This document shows positions 1-7,524 of a stretch of DNA of 64,000 nt, piece after piece (position 1 is the stretch's first letter; each line of letters starts with the position of its first letter). The translations under genes were made by a program, and so were the position numbers. Location of the stretch: positions 1 through 64,000 of the forward strand of contig QHSC01000078.1 in assembly GCA_003220345.1 (NCBI GenBank). The letters are read 5' to 3'. The DNA is from Candidatus Rokuibacteriota bacterium. Its GTDB lineage: Bacteria > Methylomirabilota > Methylomirabilia > Rokubacteriales > CSP1-6. The notes beneath the pieces were generated by a model. The model saw only the letters and a list, made by a program, of their open reading frames with translations, did not search any database and was not told the DNA's origin.

Positions 1-246
1 GAAGTGGGGATTGAGAAGCGTCGGGGCCTGCCACCAGAGCACCTTGAGAGGCCCTCCGCCTCCGCGGCGCGTGGGCGTGAAGATGGGATTCCTGGGCTGC
101 GCCTGGGCCACGCCGGCCTGGGCGAGCAACTGAGCGGCCATGGGCGCCGTGAGTCCGAGCGTTACCATGGCCTGCACGAAGCCTCGCCGGCTCCATCGTC
201 CCGCGCGCACGTCTTCGATCAGCTCGCGAAGCGTCTGCTCGTGCAT
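1..246 (-). CDS. ABC transporter substrate-binding protein (peptide/nickel type), 3' part outside the window
   Basis: Only the first 82 codons are in the window; the gene runs off the left edge. It starts with ATG behind a GGAGG box 8 nt upstream. Residues 19-23 (SRRGF), followed by a hydrophobic stretch and an AQAQ end near residue 50, form a twin-arginine signal, so the protein should be exported folded. The mature N-terminus (GGGPLKVLWWQAP, then LLNPHF) resembles the start of family-5 extracellular solute-binding proteins for oligopeptides. It lies 16 nt downstream of the dehydrogenase gene on the same strand, so it may be the importer component of that catabolic cluster. The substrate is unknown. 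Confidence 0.75.
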   Translation of the reverse strand, partial: MHEQTLRELIEDVRAGRWSRRGFVQAMVTLGLTAPMAAQLLAQAGVAQAQPRNPIFTPTRRGGGGPLKVLWWQAPTLLNPHF

Positions 247-262
247 GTCGATGTCCTCCGAA

Positions 263-1342
263 CTAGCAGGCCTTGATCACCGCATCGCTCGCGGCGCGCG
301 TGGTGGCGGCGCCGCCGATGTCCGGCGTGCGTCCTGTCGGATCCTGGAGCGCGTTGCCCACGGCCGCCTCGATGCGGTCGGCGGCGGCGGCGGCCAGCGG
401 ATCCCTGTGCTGGCGGCCCAGCCAGCGGCACATCATGGCCGCGGAGAGGATGGTTGCCGTCGGGTTCGCGATGCCCTTGCCGGCGATGTCCGGGGCCGTC
501 CCGTGCGAGGGCTGAAAGAGCGCCCAGCGGTCGCCCACGTCGCCGGAGGGAGCCATGCCGAGACCGCCGACGGTGGCCGCGCCCAGGTCCGAGAGGATGT
601 CGCCGAACATGTTCTCGAGCACGATCACGTCGTACTGCCAGGGGGCCTGGATGGCGTACATGGTCATGGCGTCGATGTACGCAAAGTCGGTGCGCACGCC
701 GGGAAAGGCGCGCGCCGTCTCCTGGAAGACCTGACGGAAGAAGGCATAGGAGCGGAAGACATTGGCCTTGTCCACGCACGTGACCTTACCCAGGGATCTG
801 CCGCTGCGCTCCGCGCGCCCCTGGCACGCCTCGAAGGCGCGTCGCACGATGCGCTCCGTGCCCTTGCGCGTGATGACGAGGGTGTCCACGGCCAGGTCTT
901 CCCCCACCTTGGAGCCGCCTCCGAGAGAGGCGAAGAGGCCCTCCGTGTTCTCCCGGAAGATGACGTAGTCGATCGTCGCGCCCTCGGGCAGCGCGAGCGG
1001 GCTGGGCACCCCCGGGAAGAGCTTGATCGGCCGCACGCCCGCATAGAGATCGAGGACCATCCGGAGCGTGATCTGGGGCACCAGCTCGGTGCCGTCGGCG
1101 TGGCGGACGTCAGGCAGCCCGGCGGCGCCGAAGAGGATGGCGTCGGTCTGTCGGCACAGCTCGATGGTCTCGCGCGGCAGATCCTCGCCCGTCCTCCGGT
1201 AGAGCGCGGCGCCCACCTCGGCCTCCTCGAACGAGAAGTGCAGGCCGCCACCTTCCACGGCTTTGAGCACGCGCGCCGCTTCCTGGACGACTTCAGGTCC
1301 AATGCCGTCACCGCCGATCAGCGCGATCCGGTAGTAGGGCAT
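263..1342 (-). CDS. Isocitrate/isopropylmalate dehydrogenase family protein (tartrate/D-malate-type candidate)
   Basis: A 359-residue NAD-dependent beta-decarboxylating dehydrogenase. Family motifs are clear: GGDGIGPEV (10-18), RENTEG (130-135), the catalytic-lysine motif DKANV (191-195) and NMFGDILSD (244-252). The length fits the family. It sits downstream of a PdxA-type dehydrogenase and a DUF1537 kinase rather than leu genes, which favours a role on a C4 hydroxy-acid such as tartrate or malate over leucine synthesis; this is inference from context. The start codon follows the last mini-ORF of the upstream repeat by one base, so its translation may depend on coupling. Confidence 0.85.
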   Translation of the reverse strand: MPYYRIALIGGDGIGPEVVQEAARVLKAVEGGGLHFSFEEAEVGAALYRRTGEDLPRETIELCRQTDAILFGAAGLPDVRHADGTELVPQITLRMVLDLYAGVRPIKLFPGVPSPLALPEGATIDYVIFRENTEGLFASLGGGSKVGEDLAVDTLVITRKGTERIVRRAFEACQGRAERSGRSLGKVTCVDKANVFRSYAFFRQVFQETARAFPGVRTDFAYIDAMTMYAIQAPWQYDVIVLENMFGDILSDLGAATVGGLGMAPSGDVGDRWALFQPSHGTAPDIAGKGIANPTATILSAAMMCRWLGRQHRDPLAAAAADRIEAAVGNALQDPTGRTPDIGGAATTRAASDAVIKAC

Positions 1343-1343
1343 T

Positions 1344-1474
1344 CTACTCAGCCCTCGCCTCGCCGCTCTCGTCGCCTGCGGCTCCTCGGCAGCGTCTCGG
1401 CTCGAACATCATTCAGCCCTCGCCTCGCCGCTCTCGTCGCCTGCGGCTCCTCGGCAGCGTCTCGGCTCGAACAT
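1344..1474 (-). repeat. Two tandem 65-bp repeat units, each a 21-codon mini-ORF with TGATG coupling
   Basis: Read on the minus strand, the spacer holds two almost identical 65-bp units. Each unit is an open frame from ATG to stop encoding MFEPRRCRGAAG followed by DESGEARAE. The TGA of one unit shares its A with the ATG of the next (TGATG), which sets the 65-bp period (66 nt minus one). Starts are at 1474 and 1409; the second copy ends in TAG at 1344-1346, and the dehydrogenase ATG follows at 1342. A related unit lies before rpsB at 52372-52440. No known repeat class was recognised. Confidence 0.8.
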
Positions 1475-1635
1475 CATTCAGCCCTCGCCTCGCCGCTGAT
1501 CCACTCAGCCCTCGCCTCAGGGCTACGCCCTTCGGCTCGAACTGCCAGGCCTGCGGGATTGACCCAACTCTCGCCTCGCGACGGCCAGGCGCCGTCGTTC
1601 AGCTTGAAGAGCGGGCCGCGTCTCAGCTCGAACAT
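1474..1635 (-). other. 53-codon mini-ORF, divergent first member of the repeat chain
   Basis: The pdxA stop codon overlaps an ATG as TGATG at 1633-1637. The frame opened there runs 53 codons to a TGA at 1474, which again overlaps the next ATG. It begins MFELRRGPLFKLNDG and ends in EARAE, the same ends as the 21-codon units downstream. The middle contains RAEGRSPEARAEW, which looks like a second internal copy of the unit end. No known domain was recognised. Whether it is translated as a peptide or serves only as a coupling spacer cannot be told from sequence. Confidence 0.5.
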
Positions 1636-2672
1636 CAGGTGGTTTTGGCCGCGAGCATGCGGACGGCGACGTCGATGGCCTCGAGCATGCTCTCGGGATT
1701 CGCGATGCCCTTCCACGCCCGGTCGAAGGCGGTGCCGTGGTCGACGGAGACGCGTAGAAAAGGCAGCCCCACGGTGACGTTGACACCGGAGAGACCCGTC
1801 CACTGACCCTTGGCCTCGTCGTAGGTGAAGCCGAGGGTCTTGACGGGCACGTGCCCCTGGTCGTGGTACATGGCGACCACGATGTCGAACTCGCCCCCGC
1901 GCGCGCGGGAGAAGAGCGTGTCCGCGGGGAGGGGACCGTGGACGTCGAGGCCATCGCGGCGCGCCGCCTCGGCGGCGGGAATGATCTCGCGCTTCTCTTC
2001 GTCGCCGAAGAGCCCGTCCTCACCCGCGTGCGGGTTCAGTCCGCACACCGCGATGCGCGGGCGAGGCACCCCGAGCCCGTTCATGGTCTGCTGGGCCAAG
2101 CGAATGACCTTGAGGACGCGCTCCCGCGTGCAGAGCTCGGGCACGCGCCGGAGGGCCACGTGGGTCGTGACGTGTATGACTTTGAGCTCCCGGCCCATGA
2201 GGAGCATGGCGAAGTCCCTGGTGTCGGAGAGGCGCGCCAGGATCTCCGTGTGCCCCGAGTGCTGCACGCCGGCCGCGGCCAGCCCCTCCTTGTTCACGGG
2301 CGCCGTCACCATGCCGTCGATCTCTCCCGCCTGACAGAGCCGGACGGCGGCCTCGATGTAGGCATACGCGGCCCGCCCCGCTTCCGCGCTGACCTGGCCC
2401 CGGGGCAGGCTCGCCGCGTCCACGTTGCCAAGGTCGAGACATTCGAGCGTGCCGGGCTCGAAGCGGGCCTCCCCCGGCTTTGCCACGACGTGCAGACGGA
2501 GCGGGGAGCGGAGCAGCGACAGCGTGGCCTCCATCACCGAGCGATCGCCGATGACGACGGGGCGACACGACGTCGTCACCGAAGGGGTGGCCAGGGCCTT
2601 GGCCGTGATCTCGGGACCCACCCCGGCGGGATCGCCCATGGTGATGCCGATGAGCGGTGAGCGGCCGGGCAT
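1635..2672 (-). CDS. pdxA2: PdxA family dehydrogenase (PdxA2-like, 4-phospho-threonate/erythronate type)
   Basis: A 345-residue protein with the PdxA opening GDPAGVGPE (13-21), HSGHTE (138-143), and three metal-ligand histidines H171, H215 and H270 (AMYHDQGH) placed like H166, H211 and H266 of E. coli PdxA. PdxA oxidises 4-phosphohydroxy-threonine in vitamin B6 synthesis. PdxA2 enzymes act on 4-phospho-threonate or 4-phospho-erythronate and release CO2 and DHAP. It directly abuts the DUF1537 kinase (stop and start adjacent), the pairing known from C4 sugar-acid catabolism, so the PdxA2 role is preferred. Its stop codon begins the mini-ORF repeat chain. Confidence 0.85.
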   Translation of the reverse strand: MPGRSPLIGITMGDPAGVGPEITAKALATPSVTTSCRPVVIGDRSVMEATLSLLRSPLRLHVVAKPGEARFEPGTLECLDLGNVDAASLPRGQVSAEAGRAAYAYIEAAVRLCQAGEIDGMVTAPVNKEGLAAAGVQHSGHTEILARLSDTRDFAMLLMGRELKVIHVTTHVALRRVPELCTRERVLKVIRLAQQTMNGLGVPRPRIAVCGLNPHAGEDGLFGDEEKREIIPAAEAARRDGLDVHGPLPADTLFSRARGGEFDIVVAMYHDQGHVPVKTLGFTYDEAKGQWTGLSGVNVTVGLPFLRVSVDHGTAFDRAWKGIANPESMLEAIDVAVRMLAAKTT

Positions 2673-3842
2673 TCAGGCAGCTCCCCGCGCGAGGGTCAAG
2701 AGCAGCTCGGGGGAGCCGAATCCACCCGCCTTGGTCAGGACGGAAAGCGTCGAGCCGTCGGTGGCGACGAGCCGGCCAAGAGCGAGCCCGGGCGCGGGCG
2801 CGCCGTCGAGCTCGAGCCGCGTTGCCCCCCAGGCGTGCATGAACGCATGCGCCGTCTCGCCGCCGGCGATGGCGACGATGGAAGGGGAGGCGATCATCGC
2901 CCTCACCGACAAGGCCGCGAGAGTCGCTGCCGTCTTCTCGTCGGCTCCCCCCGGTCCGTCCGGGCTGGCCACGAAGGCGGGCTTGCCGCTTCTGAGCGCG
3001 GCGATGACCGAGTCAAGAGTGGTCTCGCCCGTCGGGGATACCCGAGCGCCCGCGACTCCCGCGGCCTCGAGCACCGCGATCTGAGCGCGGGTCGACGGAT
3101 GCCGGCTTCCCGCGACGATGAGCCACGCCCCTGGAGCGGGGCACGCGACAGGCCGAGAGGTCAGGCCGAGCGCGGCGGAGACGGCACCGGCGAGGCCCGC
3201 CGAGCCGGCGAGCAGCAGGGATCCTTGCGCGAGACCCGCACGCGCGAGGGCCTCGAGGTCGGCGTCGGTCTCGGCATCCGCGACGCGGATCCCGCGTCGT
3301 CCCTGGAGCCCGCGTCGGAGCTCCTCGGCTCCGCCGCGCACTTCTTTTAAAGGAAGAAGGGTCACGGGGATGCCCGGCGTGCCCTCGCGGCTCAGGATGT
3401 CGAGGAGATCGGAGAGGGGACCGGGGTAGGCGGGATCGAGGCCGACGGGAGTCTCGTGGGCGGGCACGCCGTCGACGAGGAGCATGCCATTGAGCACGGT
3501 GCGGCCTTGGGCCGGGAAGGCCGGGCACACGAGCACCGTCGAGGCCTGCATCGCCTCGAGCAAGGCCGCGAGCTCGGAGGCAATGGGGCCACGAAAGGTC
3601 GAGTCGATCTTCTTGAAGACGGTTCCGTCTCGCCGCCCGGCGAGCCCCGCCACGGTCCGGCGCATGCGCGTGGCGGCCTCCGCCGCCGCCAGGCCGCGAC
3701 TCTCGGTGTCCACGGCGGCCGCCGGCCAGTCCGCCGAGGGCGCGAGGGCGCCGACGAAGACGGGGACGGGGCCGCGACCGGCGAACAGCGCGCCCGCATC
3801 GCAGGCACCGGTGAGATCATCGGCGATGACGGTGACAGGCAT
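2673..3842 (-). CDS. Four-carbon acid sugar kinase family protein (DUF1537)
   Basis: 389 residues from the ATG at 3842, where the protein starts MPVTVIADDLTGACDAG, the typical DUF1537 N-terminus. An in-frame ATG at 3863 is possible but adds only seven residues. FKKIDSTFRGP and a glycine-rich C-terminal part (VAIAGGETAHAFM) are the substrate- and ATP-side signatures. Characterised members (OtnK, DtnK) phosphorylate 3-oxo-tetronate, D-threonate or D-erythronate. With the adjoining PdxA2 the predicted path is kinase, then oxidative decarboxylation to DHAP. The exact substrate cannot be read from sequence. The gene is divergent from tlpA across a 73-bp gap. Confidence 0.85.
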   Translation of the reverse strand: MPVTVIADDLTGACDAGALFAGRGPVPVFVGALAPSADWPAAAVDTESRGLAAAEAATRMRRTVAGLAGRRDGTVFKKIDSTFRGPIASELAALLEAMQASTVLVCPAFPAQGRTVLNGMLLVDGVPAHETPVGLDPAYPGPLSDLLDILSREGTPGIPVTLLPLKEVRGGAEELRRGLQGRRGIRVADAETDADLEALARAGLAQGSLLLAGSAGLAGAVSAALGLTSRPVACPAPGAWLIVAGSRHPSTRAQIAVLEAAGVAGARVSPTGETTLDSVIAALRSGKPAFVASPDGPGGADEKTAATLAALSVRAMIASPSIVAIAGGETAHAFMHAWGATRLELDGAPAPGLALGRLVATDGSTLSVLTKAGGFGSPELLLTLARGAA

Positions 3843-3900
3843 GGAATCTCTGTAAGCTACCATAGAAGCGCGCGCGATGATTCCCGGTGCCTCGGCCATG

Positions 3901-3906
3901 TATACT
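3901..3906 (+). promoter_or_regulatory. Putative -10 box of tlpA
   Basis: TATACT lies 9 nt before the ATG at 3916 and no Shine-Dalgarno sequence separates them. No good -35 box is visible at 17 nt. A start site near 3912 would leave almost no leader. Confidence 0.35.
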
Positions 3907-3915
3907 CGCAAGACC

Positions 3916-4461
3916 ATGAGGCCACGCGTGGTGCCGATTGTGCTCCTCGCCTTGCTGGCGGCGCTTCCCGCCGGGGCGATGGAGGATCCCGCCCGCGCCC
4001 TCGATCTCATCAAGCCAAGCCGCCAGCGATTGGCCAAGGACTTCAAGGTCTCCTCTCTGGACGGGGGGACTCTGCGATTGTCCGAGCTCCGAGGCAAGGT
4101 CGTCTTCCTGAATCTCTGGGCGACCTGGTGTGGACCGTGCAAGGAAGAGATGCCCGCCATGGAGCGCCTGTGGCGCCGCTACAAGGCGAATGGGCTGATC
4201 GTCGTCGCCCTCAGCATGGACGCCCAGGGGGCGAGAGTGGTCAAGCCGTTCGTGGACCAGGCGCGATTCAGCTATCCCATCGGGCTCGACCCGAAGATGG
4301 AGGTCGCTCAGCTCTACGGAGCCCGCGCGGTGCCCGCCACCTTCATCATCGACCGGAGCGGCAACCTCTTCGCCTTCGCCCTGGGTCCTCGCGAATGGGA
4401 CAGCAAGGCGGCCGCGCCGTTCTTCGATGCCCTGCTCGGGCCGGACAAGCCTCGTGGCTGA
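3916..4461 (+). CDS. tlpA: TlpA-family thioredoxin-like protein, exported
   Basis: 181 residues from the ATG at 3916. In-frame ATGs at 3877 and 3898 exist, but 3916 gives a clean signal sequence (MRPRVVPIVLLALLAALPAG) and follows a TATACT box. The thioredoxin-fold active site WCGPC is at 71-75 in a typical setting (NLWATWCGPC, later VPATFIID). Such proteins act outside the cytoplasmic membrane as thiol-disulfide reductants, often in cytochrome c maturation. The next gene is ccdA, overlapping its stop, so the pair forms a reductant relay: CcdA carries electrons across the membrane and TlpA delivers them. Confidence 0.88.
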   Translation: MRPRVVPIVLLALLAALPAGAMEDPARALDLIKPSRQRLAKDFKVSSLDGGTLRLSELRGKVVFLNLWATWCGPCKEEMPAMERLWRRYKANGLIVVALSMDAQGARVVKPFVDQARFSYPIGLDPKMEVAQLYGARAVPATFIIDRSGNLFAFALGPREWDSKAAAPFFDALLGPDKPRG

Positions 4462-5191
4462 GCCCCTCACCTTCGGCGTCGCGTTCTCGGCGGGGCTGGT
4501 GTCCTTTCTCTCCCCCTGCGTGCTCCCGCTCTTTCCCTCCTATGTCTCCTTCGTCACGGGCATGTCGGTGGACAGGCTGAGCGCGGACCTTCAGATCGCC
4601 GAGCGCGTCCGAGTATTGGTGCACTCGCTGGCCTTCATCGGCGGCTTCACCATCATCTTCGTGAGCCTGGGCGCTTCCTTCAGCGCGGCGGGGCAATTCC
4701 TCCTCGACTACCGCGACTGGATACGGATCGCGGGTGGCGTGCTCATCGCGCTCTTCGGTCTCTACATCGCGGGACTCCTGAAATGGGGAGTGCTCGACCG
4801 GACGCGCCAGGTTCAGGTCCGCACCAAGCCGGCGGGATTTCTGGGCTCCCTCGCGGTGGGCATGACCTTCGCCATCGGCTGGACTCCCTGCGTGGGGCCC
4901 ATATTGGGGTCCATCCTGACGCTGGCGAGCACGGAGAAGACGGTGAACGAGGGTGTCTGGCTGCTCCTGGCCTATTCGTCTGGGCTGGGCGTGCCTTTTC
5001 TGGTCTTTTCTCTGGCCCTGGGCGGCTTCCTGCGATTCTTCAAGAGGTATCGGCCGTTCATCCCGATCGTGGAGCGGACGGCGGGGGTTCTGCTCGTGGT
5101 GGTCGGCGTTCTCGTCGCCACCAACTACTACATCGTCCTGAATTCGTGGGCCATCTCGCTGACCCCAGAGTGGCTCCTCCGCCGCCTCTAG
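4454..5191 (+). CDS. ccdA: Cytochrome c biogenesis protein CcdA (thiol-disulfide electron carrier)
   Basis: 245 residues from the GTG at 4454, which overlaps the tlpA stop (GTGGCTGA). An ATG at 4427 in the same frame would overlap more and add a non-hydrophobic tail. The two redox cysteines are in family motifs: C22 in FLSPCVLPLFPSY and C146 in GWTPCVGPILGS. At least six hydrophobic segments are visible, as expected for this inner-membrane DsbD-like carrier. It moves electrons from cytoplasmic thioredoxin to the TlpA protein encoded just upstream. A palindromic element starts directly after the stop codon. Confidence 0.9.
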   Translation: MAEPLTFGVAFSAGLVSFLSPCVLPLFPSYVSFVTGMSVDRLSADLQIAERVRVLVHSLAFIGGFTIIFVSLGASFSAAGQFLLDYRDWIRIAGGVLIALFGLYIAGLLKWGVLDRTRQVQVRTKPAGFLGSLAVGMTFAIGWTPCVGPILGSILTLASTEKTVNEGVWLLLAYSSGLGVPFLVFSLALGGFLRFFKRYRPFIPIVERTAGVLLVVVGVLVATNYYIVLNSWAISLTPEWLLRRL

Positions 5192-5320
5192 CGCAGGCCG
5201 CTGAAAAAGGCCCATCTGCTTCGTTGGCGCCCTCGATCGCACGCTCAACGTACAGAAAGTACGCCTCGCGTGCGACCTTCGTGCGCCGCCTCGCATCTGG
5301 ACCTTTTTGAGCGGCCTGCG
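5192..5320 (+). repeat. 129-bp palindromic MITE/REP-like element
   Basis: The ends are an inverted repeat: CGCAGGCCGCTGAAAAAGG at 5192 against CCTTTTTGAGCGGCCTGCG ending at 5320, with one mismatch in the outer 19 bp. An inner pair around ACGTACAGAAAGTACG (5249-5264) gives a second small hairpin. There is no coding capacity. It starts on the base after the ccdA stop. Size, palindromy and intergenic position fit a non-autonomous transposable or REP-like repeat; it could also act as a terminator through its central fold. Confidence 0.7.
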
Positions 5321-5359
5321 AGGTTCACGGGTCCTTAGGTCGATGACCAGAGGTACGGG

Positions 5360-5365
5360 TATTCT
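5360..5365 (+). promoter_or_regulatory. Putative -10 box of thrB (leaderless)
   Basis: TATTCT ends 6 nt before the ATG at 5372, with no Shine-Dalgarno sequence between. No convincing -35 box is seen. The spacing puts the start site on or next to the start codon. Confidence 0.35.
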
Positions 5366-5371
5366 GTGGTC

Positions 5372-6310
5372 ATGACGATCGAAGTGCGCGTGCCGGCGAC
5401 GTCCGCCAACCTGGGCCCCGGCTTCGACGTGCTGGGTCTGGCCCTTGGTCTCTACAACGAGATCCTCTACGAGGAAGCCGATCGCGTCGCCGTCTCGGTC
5501 GAAGGCGAGGGGGCGGAGGGTCTCGATACCGGCGCCGACAATGTTGTGTCCCGGGGCGCGCGCATGGTCTACGAGGCCGCCGGTCGCCGATTCCATGGCG
5601 CGACCATACGCTGCATCAACCGGATTCCTCTGGCCCGCGGGCTCGGCTCGAGCGCCGCGGCCTGGGTAGGCGGGCTCGTCGCCGCCAATGCCGCGCTGGG
5701 CTCTCTCCTGGACCGCGACGCCGTCCTGGCGCTCGCCTGCCGGGCCGAAGGCCATCCCGACAATGTCGCGGCGGCGCTCCTGGGCGGGCTGACTGTCTCC
5801 TGCGCCGTCGGTCAGCGCGTGGTCGCCGTGTCCTTGCCCGTCCCCGCGGAGGTCACCTGGGTCGTGCTCGTGCCGGAGGCGCAGAGCTCGACTCGCGAGG
5901 CGCGCGCGCTCCTGCCCTCCACGGTCTCGCGCGTGGATGCCGTCTTCAACCTGCAGCGCATGGGACTGCTCCTCGCGGCGCTCGGCACGGGACAGACGGA
6001 CCTCCTCGGCCTCGGCATGGAGGACAGGCTCCACCAGCCGCAGCGATTGCCGCTCTTTCCTTGGATGGAGACGGTGCGCCGGGCCGCGCTGGAGGCGGGC
6101 GCGCTCGGCTGCGCGCTCTCCGGCGCCGGCCCTTCTCTCCTGGCCGCGGTTCGAGGCGCCGCCGAGCCCGTCGGGCGCGCCATGGAGCAGGCCTTGCGCC
6201 GTGCGGGCGGAGCGGGGAGAGCCTTCGGTCTGCCCGTGGACACTGCGGGAGCGACCTGGAACCCCGCCGGGCCGTCGCCTGTTAGCGTGAGTAAGGAGGT
6301 CGAGACTTGA
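5372..6310 (+). CDS. thrB: Homoserine kinase
   Basis: 312 residues from ATG 5372 (a GTG two codons earlier is possible). It is a GHMP kinase: N-terminal [16 protein letters not shown], the ATP loop around [16 protein letters not shown], and the C-terminal motif [14 protein letters not shown]. It phosphorylates L-homoserine for threonine synthesis in the cytoplasm. No thrC or homoserine dehydrogenase is adjacent. The gene stands alone between the palindromic element and dcd. The length matches the bacterial family. Confidence 0.9.
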   Translation: MTIEVRVPATSANLGPGFDVLGLALGLYNEILYEEADRVAVSVEGEGAEGLDTGADNVVSRGARMVYEAAGRRFHGATIRCINRIPLARGLGSSAAAWVGGLVAANAALGSLLDRDAVLALACRAEGHPDNVAAALLGGLTVSCAVGQRVVAVSLPVPAEVTWVVLVPEAQSSTREARALLPSTVSRVDAVFNLQRMGLLLAALGTGQTDLLGLGMEDRLHQPQRLPLFPWMETVRRAALEAGALGCALSGAGPSLLAAVRGAAEPVGRAMEQALRRAGGAGRAFGLPVDTAGATWNPAGPSPVSVSKEVET

Positions 6311-6380
6311 CTCGATCGAAGCTCGGGCGATACCATTCGAGCATGACGGGCCACGGTCGCGGGTCGAGCAGGGCGAGCCG

Positions 6381-6932
6381 GTGATCAAGAGCGATCGCTG
6401 GATCAGGCAGATGGCCATCGAGCACGACATGATCAAGCCCTTCGAGGAGCGGCAGGTCCGCACCGGGGTGATCTCGTACGGGGTGTCCTCCTACGGCTAT
6501 GACCTCAGGATCGCCGACGAGTTCAAGATCTTCACGAACATCAACAACACCCTCGTCGATCCGAAGCGCTTCGACACCCGCTCCTTCGTGGACTATCAGG
6601 GAGAGGTGTGCATCGTTCCCCCCAACTCCTTCGCCCTGGGTCGATCGATGGAGTACTTCAAGATCCCGCGCAATGTCCTCACGATCTGCGTGGGCAAGTC
6701 CACCTACGCGCGCTGCGGGATCATCACGAACGTCACGCCCTTCGAGCCCGAGTGGGAGGGCTACGTGACGCTCGAGATCAGCAACACCACGCCACTGCCT
6801 GCCAAGATCTACGCGAACGAGGGTATCGCGCAAGTGCTCTTCTTCGAATCCGACGAGGCCTGCGAGACGTCGTATGCAGACAGGCAGGGGAAGTACCAGG
6901 GCCAGCAGGGGATCGTCCTGCCGACGATCTAG
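6381..6932 (+). CDS. dcd: dCTP deaminase
   Basis: 183 residues starting with GTG. It makes dUTP from dCTP for thymidylate synthesis. The family motif KSTYARCG (106-113) contains R111, matching Arg115 of the E. coli enzyme, and [10 protein letters not shown] contains E132, matching the catalytic Glu138. [10 protein letters not shown] and GKYQGQQG follow as in typical homotrimeric Dcd. The tail ends right after PTI, close to the usual length. The pup gene follows 45 nt downstream on the same strand and could share its transcript. Confidence 0.92.
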   Translation: MIKSDRWIRQMAIEHDMIKPFEERQVRTGVISYGVSSYGYDLRIADEFKIFTNINNTLVDPKRFDTRSFVDYQGEVCIVPPNSFALGRSMEYFKIPRNVLTICVGKSTYARCGIITNVTPFEPEWEGYVTLEISNTTPLPAKIYANEGIAQVLFFESDEACETSYADRQGKYQGQQGIVLPTI

Positions 6933-6977
6933 GCCCCGGCGCCGGGCCCGATGATCCGGGCCCAGAAGGAGTCGTTC

Positions 6978-7178
6978 ATGGCCGAGCAGAAGAAGAAGGA
7001 AACGAGACCGACCAAGCCTGAAGGCGGCGATGACGCGGCGGGGGCGAACCCCGAGGTCGCCAAGAAGGGCAAGAAGATCAAGGAGGACCTCGACAACCTC
7101 CTCGACGAGATCGACGATATCCTCGAGGAGAACGCCGAGGAGTTCGTGAAGAGCTACGTCCAGCGCGGCGGCCAGTAG
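6978..7178 (+). CDS. pup: Prokaryotic ubiquitin-like protein Pup
   Basis: 66 residues from the ATG at 6978, which has an AAGGAG box 6 nt upstream; an upstream ATG at 6951 lacks this. The C-terminal half reads LDNLLDEIDDILEENAEEF and ends VKSYVQRGGQ, nearly the same as actinobacterial Pup (LLDEIDDVLEENAEDFV...GGQ). The last Gln means Dop must deamidate it before PafA can attach it to substrate lysines. The N-terminal half is low-complexity and charged (disordered), also typical. No dop, pafA, mpa or prcBA gene is in this window; neighbours are dcd and an FmdB zinc ribbon. The identity is strong; function here depends on partner genes elsewhere. Confidence 0.9.
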   Translation: MAEQKKKETRPTKPEGGDDAAGANPEVAKKGKKIKEDLDNLLDEIDDILEENAEEFVKSYVQRGGQ

Positions 7179-7230
7179 GCGCGAGCCGGCGCGCGAGAAA
7201 GGCGGACGAAGGCGACCGCCGGGAGCCACC

Positions 7231-7452
7231 ATGCCGATCTACGAGTACCGCTGCAATCAGTGCGCAGGTGAGTTCGAGAAGTACCTCCCCTCGGGCTCGA
7301 CGGCCGTCGTCTGCCCGACCTGCGAGAGCGCGCGCGTGACGCGCCGCCTCTCGCTGCTCTCCGTGCGAACCAACGCCGCCAGCGCCGGCGCGGCTGCCAT
7401 GCCCATGCAAGGGGGCGGCGGCTGTTGCGGCGGCGGGTGCGGCTGTCACTAG
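7231..7452 (+). CDS. FmdB/CxxC_CxxC_SSSS-family zinc ribbon protein
   Basis: 73 residues starting MPIYEYRCNQC, the hallmark of FmdB-family small regulatory or zinc-ribbon proteins. C8, C11, C28 and C31 form one zinc site. The C-terminal tail is a glycine-cysteine run ending in a CH (GGCCGGGCGCH), which is common in this family and may bind a second metal. No defined function is established for most members. It lies 52 nt after pup and before a divergent-function LysR gene that has its own promoter. Confidence 0.8.
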   Translation: MPIYEYRCNQCAGEFEKYLPSGSTAVVCPTCESARVTRRLSLLSVRTNAASAGAAAMPMQGGGGCCGGGCGCH

Positions 7453-7489
7453 TCCCGCCCTCCGGGCCGCCTCGCTCCCCTACTCGCAG

Positions 7490-7518
7490 TAGACACTGGC
7501 GCGACCCGCGCCTATACT
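7490..7518 (+). promoter_or_regulatory. Sigma-70 promoter of the LysR gene, probably leaderless
   Basis: TAGACA (7490-7495) and TATACT (7513-7518) are separated by 17 nt and each match five of six consensus bases. The ATG follows 6 nt after the -10 box, so transcription should begin at or beside the start codon. Confidence 0.65.
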
Positions 7519-7524
7519 CCGGCC

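Noticed and set aside
1344-1474. 65-bp tandem units as a CRISPR array
   Set aside because: The units are directly joined without distinct spacers, the period is set by overlapping start and stop codons, and no cas gene is near.
4346-6463. Long minus-strand open frame opposite ccdA and thrB
   Set aside because: Its sequence is Arg/Gly/His-rich shadow composition typical of GC-rich antisense frames; it crosses two well-supported plus-strand genes and the MITE-like element.
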